Shown: positions 58,201-64,000 of the stretch, piece after piece
Position numbering within the stretch: position 1 is the first letter of the stretch
How the letters are laid out: each line of letters starts with the position of its first letter
NCBI GenBank assembly: GCA_002917075.1
Contig: NTMA01000004.1
Location: 496,001 to 560,000 of the forward strand
DNA: 64,000 nucleotides
Direction of reading: 5' to 3'
Source of the DNA: Hawksworthiomyces lignivorus
Taxonomy: Eukaryota; Ascomycota; Sordariomycetes; Ophiostomatales; Ophiostomataceae
Made by a program: the position numbers and the translations under genes
Notes under the pieces: generated by a model
What the model was told of the DNA's origin: nothing
Database searches by the model: none
What the model saw: only the letters and a program-made list of their open reading frames with translations

Positions 58201-61200
58201 CACCATCTCTACGTAGCCGTTGCTGGCTGCCTCAAGGAAGCTTGAGTCGAGCATGGCCTTGCGTCGGTGCCTTTCCTCTTTTTCTTCGTTTTCTTCGTCA
58301 CTGTCCTCTTCGTCCTCTTCAGCGTTTTCCCTTCCCCCCCTTTTGGCTGCACCTTTTTCTTCCTTGGCAGCCGCCTCTTTCTTGCCTTCCAATTCCTTTA
58401 GAAGATGGACGAGCCGAAACACCAACTCGTAGTGACCGTTCCGTGCGGCGAGCTCCAGCAGAGTCACGTCTTTGTCTTTCCATGTGCGGAGCCGTACGGA
58501 GTCGTACAATGATATGTTGTTCGGAAGCGGTGCGGGCTCACCCGCCAGCGGGTCGGCGCCGGCCTCCACAAGCTTTTCCCAGATTGCAAGGTGGCCTAGC
58601 CTAGCACAAATTTGCAGAGGCGTTGGCGAGCGCTTATGGCCTTTTTTCAAAAACTCCTCGTCTGGTAAGTGGTCCTTTAAAAACACGAAAGCCTCGGCGT
58701 ATCCTGCCTCGCACGAGAGCTGTAGCGGGTTTAGGTGTTTCTTGTTTGTCATGGTAAGCGCCTTGCGGAAGTCCTCCGGCCGGAGGCGCTCCATCACCTT
58801 AAGCGTCTTCACGTCTCCCAGCCACGCGGCCGTGTGGACGGCCGTGTTCATTTTGCGGTCAGTGACGAGTAGATGCATCCCCTGCTCGAGCAGAAGCTCG
58901 ACGACATCCCCGTGGCCCCGCTCAGCGGCCCCGATAAGTGGTACCAAGGAGATGATCGCTTGTTCTTTGAATTGGGATAGATCTTTCGTGCCCTCCATGG
59001 CTTGGAGCACAGACTTTACGGAATCCATTTGCCCGCTTGCGGCAGCGGCGTATGCAATGTACTTATACCCATTCTCAATGACCTCTTTTTTCAGCACCTG
59101 GTTGAGGAGAGGGACGTCGCCGACGTGCGCAGCAAGCTGTGCAGCTCTTGCAACCTGTGCCTTGTCATCTATAGACGTGCCGTCAAGGTCTCGTAAGAAA
59201 CGCTGCACAATGCGATCTGCGCGGAGGATGATGGCGAGGCAGAGGGGGTCACGCCGCACGCTCTGTGGCCATTTGAAAGCTCCGATACCGACATCCACCC
59301 AACGCCTCAAAGGGGAATCATCGTCTTCATCTTCTGAATCAGAGCCAGCAACACTTATATTATCCACAACTGGAGACTCATCTGTGCTAGCGTTGGAAGA
59401 GTCCTCCGAGGCAGAGTCATCGTCCTGCTTGGAAGCATCATCGCGATTGACGTCGTCTGGATTGGCCTCTTCTGTTGAAGGCAGATCCGCCACGGCTTCT
59501 CCAGCAATTGTCAGTTTACCAGAAGTTTGCCCTGTCTCATTATCACGTACATCAACAGGGTCAGAAACGACTTGGGCATCGGAAACTTCTAAATCTTTCG
59601 GAGCTTCTGGTTCTTCATGGGCTTCAGGTCCTTCCTGGGTTTCAGTAGTTTCGGGAAGCTCAGCATCAGGAGCGGAGTTAGCGGGTGCAGAAGACGGCTC
59701 TTCGGGTGGAGCGGACCGTGGCAGCGGGATGACAGACAACTGCAAGAATTCCAAAATCTTGTCATCGAGATAAGAGCCTGCTGCCTCTGAGAGTCGATAG
59801 TGATGTGCCCAATACAATTGCGCATATGTGAGCAAGGATGAGGCCAGGCGCTGAGAATGATACAGTCTGGAGACATCACGGGTCTTCTCTGCCTTTGCAG
59901 TCTCTGAGCAAATCATGATGTAAGAGATAAGTCTCTCAGCCATCTTGGCATGGAAGTCGGTTGACATGATATCGCTAGAGTCCTCAAGATAGCGCCGAAA
60001 CGTGTGGTGAACAAGCATGACTGAGTCATTGACGACTTTTACGGTTGGCCCCAAGTCATCACCCAAGTCCCGCAAGAGATCCCACGAGACAGACTCAGCA
60101 AGTTCATCATAAGTCAGCGGCGCTGATGCCTCATTTTTGAGAAAGACTGAGCTAAGTGCCATGGCGACAGAGAGCTCAGAGACAGTAAGCGGTCTGACGG
60201 CATGGTAGACCCACTGCAGAGCTAGTGTGGCCTGTTCTGACTGCTTCAGCTGGTCCACCATCGACTCGAACAGCCTTTCCAGCGACATAATGGGCACCAT
60301 AAGTTGCTGTTCCAAAGCTGCTTTCGTCGAAGGGATGTTGCTGTGCTCTAGAATGTCCAGATTCAGCATGACATAAAGATAACCAGAGCCGCTGTAGCAC
60401 AGTTTATTCACAATAGCTTCTTCCTTGTCTTTCCATACGCGCCGCCTGCTAACGACGCGCTTTACCCGCTCGGTTGCCACTGCGCGAATTGCAGCACTCC
60501 ACTGAGATACTTCCAAGCTTAAGCTCAGCACTGAAGTGTCTGATAGCAAGCTCGAAGACCCCGAAACTGTAACAAGGATCTTCAAAGGAAGCATATTGGG
60601 TAGAGGTGCAGAAATGAGCGATGCGAGGGCGTCTTCAATGGGCGTGTGACACTGATCTACCGCGTTCACAATAATATACACCTTGGACGGTCCCGGAATA
60701 GTCAACATGTACCGAAAAAGGTCCCACAGCTGTGCAGAGGTGGCAGGTATGTGTGATGATTCCCTGTATAGCCTGGAGGTAAGCGTTTCGATAAGCCGGA
60801 ACGATGATGGACGAAGGATCAAAAGCTGACGAATGAGGGAGGCAACTAAGTTCCATTCGGTGCTTCTCGTCAAGTCCCAGCGGTAGAAACTAAAGCTCAG
60901 AAACAAGGCGTCCGAGTCGGCGCCATTTGTACGCAGCGAATAGAGAACGTACGAAGCCAGATGTGTCTTTCCGGACCCCCTCGGCCCCGTTACTGCCAGC
61001 AGACTCGAGTCCTTCTTGTTGAGCCACTCCTTAAACACCTCATGGTTCTCCAACCAGTTCATAGATTGAAGACCTACGGATGAGGTGCCCAGTCTCCCAG
61101 TTGCTGCTTCTGGAGAGAACAGAGCTTGGTTCAACTCCTGGTAGCCCAGTGAAAGACCTGTTTGCTGTTAGCCATACGTGCCTTTCGTGAAGGAGTGCCA

Positions 61201-64000
61201 ACGTGGTGGATGAAGGCCATTTGAGAAGCACACTCACGTTGGGTCTCTTGTCGAAGCGAGGCTCTCACGCTGTCCAACACCTCGACAAACCTCGATCCAT
61301 CATCTTCAAAATACCAGAGATCCTCGGATCGGTCCTATTCAAGTCAGTAACAACAGAAAAGCATATTCGCCTATGGCTACGCTTGACTCGGCGCCTGCTG
61401 ATATGGGTTCCTCACATATACTTGATCGGCCGGTCTGTTTCTGAATTCGATGTTGTATGCTTTCAAGATTGTGGAAAACTGCAGCTCTGTGCGAGCAAGC
61501 TCACCAGGTAGCACATGAATAAGAGCTGCAAGGTTTGACAATGGGAGTCTGCCAGCAGAGAGCAGGCGGAACAGAAATCCTTCCCATGATCGAGTATCTG
61601 TGTAGGATGGTGATTCGATGAAGTACTGAGAGATGAGGTTCCTCAAGTTAATGTCTATGCGTCTCCTGATATTGCAATACTGTCGGCCCACTTCTTGCAG
61701 AAAGAACACAGGCCAAAGAAGCAAAGTCTTACCAAGGCAACCGTTTGACAAGTTATCCAGTTAAATCCCCGGTCCTCTAAGGCAAGAAGAAGAACCTAAA
61801 ATGGCAAATGCAAACCCTCATGTTACTAAAAGGCTCTATAGCTGCTCTAGACGACTTAATATTTCCATTTGCCTACCTGCTTGACGAGAGCCGCACCGGT
61901 ATTGTGAGCAACAAACACAATACGATTATTCAACTTGAGACCAGTAATTAGCAAGAAAGAATAAGAATACATTTTTTGCGTCCAAGAAGACACGCACGGA
62001 TAGATCTAGCCTGTGCAGCTGCACAATTACATCTTTGGCTTTGTTGCGGAGGTATCCTTCGGTAACTTCGCCATCTTCTTCGTCAAAGGAGTCGAACGTC
62101 TCGATTATGGCTGCCGGAAACTGCTCCTTGAAGATGCGTATCTGCCCATCTTTCTGGGCATCATTCGCATTTGTTGAGTCGTCGATGCCGTTCACAAGCA
62201 CGATACTAGTCGCCAGTTAGCAATATAAAGCTCGACGAGATGTCCCAAAAAGTTCGATGCTTACACATTCGGCATGTCGGCGGCTCTCAAACCACAATAG
62301 CATGTAGAGGGCAGTTAGTCGTAGCTACAAAATAATAAGTGAGGCTTCACATAGAGTGAACTCAAAGGGAGCTGTCAATACAAGCGCAGACACAAAAGCT
62401 CGCGTAGAAGTTCTCCTCGTGCGACTGGCGAGGTTGACTGCCGAAATCGTCACAAGAATAACGGGATCCAGGAGCTCTCCTGTTTCCTCGTCATATTGAA
62501 CAAAAAAAAAAAAAAAAGACGGGAAGCGCCAATAGCACACGCCAGGCCACCAGCAGGCCTTTGCCAGAGCTATTTTGGTGGTCCAACGACGAATGGTCAG
62601 ACCCAACCCGGACCCTTGCCTCTCCTTTGCCAGCCAAGATGTCGTCGCAGAGACTAATACCGCATTGGACAGCGATCAGTTTCAACCGGCCAGCCACAAT
62701 AACGCACACACAAGCAGCGTGCATATCGCGCGCATGTACATGTACAGACCATAACAGGTTCGAGGGGCATCCTCCGAAGTTCACCCCACTTCTTGTTGCC
62801 TGCCATTGTGTCTGACATGGTGGGTTGCATTTAGGGAGGAGAGCTAGTGGACCGCCAGCAGAGTTGGATTGCTGCATCCGTCGAAACAGAGAAGCATGCA
62901 CAAGAAAACAGTCCGTCTATGGACTCGTACTAACGTAGTTTGAAAGAGCAGTGCTAAATTTATCTACGACTATAATGAATCATGGGAATCACTTGATCCC
63001 TCAGCCTCGCTTACGTACGATGTACGATCCACCCATCACGCGACTGAGAGCTTACCAGCGATCAAAGCAACTGCTTCAGCAGCTTTCGCGGCCGCCTCTG
63101 CTGCTTTGGCAGCAGCGCTGGCCGCCTCCGCGGCAGTCCTGGCAGCTTGCGCGGCCAGCTCAGAGGCTTTCGCTGCGGACGCTATAGCTTCTGCTAGTGC
63201 TGATGCGGTAGCAAGGTCGGCTGATGGTGAAGTGTCTGCTGGCGGCGGCAATTTCCGCTCTAGTCCTGGCGCTGGCTCTGACGCTGGTTCTGGCGTGCGC
63301 ACCAACGTTGCGCCAAGCTCGGGAAGGGCTGGTGGTGGTGGCGGGGCAGTAGTAGCTTCCGATTCAATCTTCGTTGCACTTTCCTCAACCATCAGTCTGC
63401 TATCCACTGCAGAAGGGACCACAGGAGCGATGGGTGTTGTAGAGGGAGCAGGAGCCGGTGAAGAAGGAGCGATTTCAGCAGTCTCCTTTGTTCCTTCCGT
63501 GTCTGCCCCGGTCGGAGCAGCCTCAGCACCTGCAGCATCTTCTTCCTCCTTCGCACCAGCACCAGCACCATTAACTGGCGGTGTCAAAATATCCTCCTCC
63601 GACAAGTTTACCTTGAAAATTTTCTCCAGCTCGATTGTCTCCAAGTGCTCCAAATCGTCTGGCGTAATGCCCGTCACCTTGTTGTTGCGCACCTGTATCT
63701 TACCGGGTGTAAAGGCAACAGGATCGATGAGCTTGTCCTCGTCTGTCGTTACTGGGAAGAGACGGTAGCCGGCAGCCCCAAAATCCACATCGCTCTTGAC
63801 GTGCAGTTTGGCGATGAAGGCGCCTCCGTAGCGCCGCTTAAGTAGCACGGCCGTCTGCAGGAAAGACGGAATGCCGTCAGCTTCGTCGCTGTTTTCCTTC
63901 ATCGTCCAGGTCACGGCATTCTCGTCGCCAACCTTGCCTTTGCTCCGGCCGGGACTGCCCGTGAGCGTGGCCTTGAACTTCAGCGGCTTCGTCTGCTCCA
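55241..64000 (-). CDS. NLR-like giant protein: hydrolase-like + NACHT + ankyrin repeats + SPRY (5' partial)
   Basis: Minus-strand gene running off the right edge. Proposed exons: 64000-63056, 62283-62265, 62205-61998, 61933-61877, 61795-61733, 61679-61422, 61334-61238, 61157-56049, 55978-55849 and 55766-55241; together at least 2,470 codons in one phase. N to C: a beta-rich domain (LLKRRYGGAFIAKLHVKSD), an acidic Pro/Glu linker ending in Ala-rich heptads, an alpha/beta-hydrolase-like part (NVIVLVNGIDD, then VFVAHNTGAALVKQV, where the usual GHSxG Ser is Asn), a NACHT NTPase with Walker A GPRGSGKTHLAS near 60,970 and a weak Walker B (VYIIVNAVDQC), the helical VYHAVRPLTVSELSVA segment, about 22-24 ankyrin repeats (59,200-56,200) broken by acidic Lys/Glu inserts, and a SPRY domain (GIFYFEVEILQLEYG, PVGSWGYHSDDG, WFIKNGVEL). 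Exons left of 62,205 are the least certain. Likely a fungal STAND receptor for non-self or stress signals; the role is inference. Confidence 0.8.
62502..62517. repeat. Poly(A) run, 16 bases
   Basis: Within the proposed 772-bp intron of the NLR-like gene (as T16 on the coding strand). Confidence 0.9.

Noticed and set aside
58472..59773. 433-codon plus-strand frame opposite the ankyrin region
   Set aside because: Ser-rich mirror of the repeat-coding strand; the minus strand carries the ankyrin signatures.

Overview
The window is nuclear DNA of a filamentous ascomycete (Pezizomycotina, probably a sordariomycete). The evidence is short GT-AG introns (about 50-90 bp) with CTAAC-like branch sites, many one-to-seven exon genes, fungal-only families (Zn2Cys6 regulators, a GT90 CAP10-like enzyme, a trichothecene acetyltransferase relative, a NACHT-ankyrin receptor-like protein), a lone dispersed 5S rRNA gene and a lone tRNA. 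Species cannot be named from sequence alone. Exon joins given here were worked out by eye: I matched donor and acceptor sites and checked that every multi-exon CDS sums to whole codons.

Left part (1-21 kb): the 3' part of a CSN12/PCI gene, then CIA2 (cytosolic Fe-S assembly) with a possible small divergent reading frame at its 5' end, then about 7.6 kb with no gene I can support, then a seven-exon Zn2Cys6 regulator (956 aa), a mitochondrial two-helix membrane protein and a tRNA-Ala(AGC). Middle (21-41.5 kb): a secreted Ala-rich protein, a 943-aa GT90 glycosyltransferase, a medium-chain reductase, a regulator carrying both a C2HC finger and a Zn2Cys6 cluster, a 119-nt 5S rRNA gene, an acyltransferase, a KstD/fumarate-reductase-like flavoprotein, a DsbA-like protein, a 2-oxoglutarate oxygenase and a cytosolic acetoacetyl-CoA thiolase. 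Several are accessory enzymes and could serve one pathway together with the regulator, but no PKS, NRPS or terpene synthase is present, so a cluster is only a hypothesis.

Right part (42-64 kb): SIN3 (six exons, 1637 aa), a secreted fasciclin-domain protein, a soluble fumarate reductase with a fused cytochrome b5 domain, and, running off the right edge, a very large NLR-like gene (at least 2,470 codons). That protein reads N to C as a beta-rich domain, an acidic then Ala-rich linker, an alpha/beta-hydrolase-like region whose nucleophile serine is replaced, a NACHT-type NTPase, about two dozen ankyrin repeats with acidic insertions, and a SPRY domain. It is the most interesting object here.
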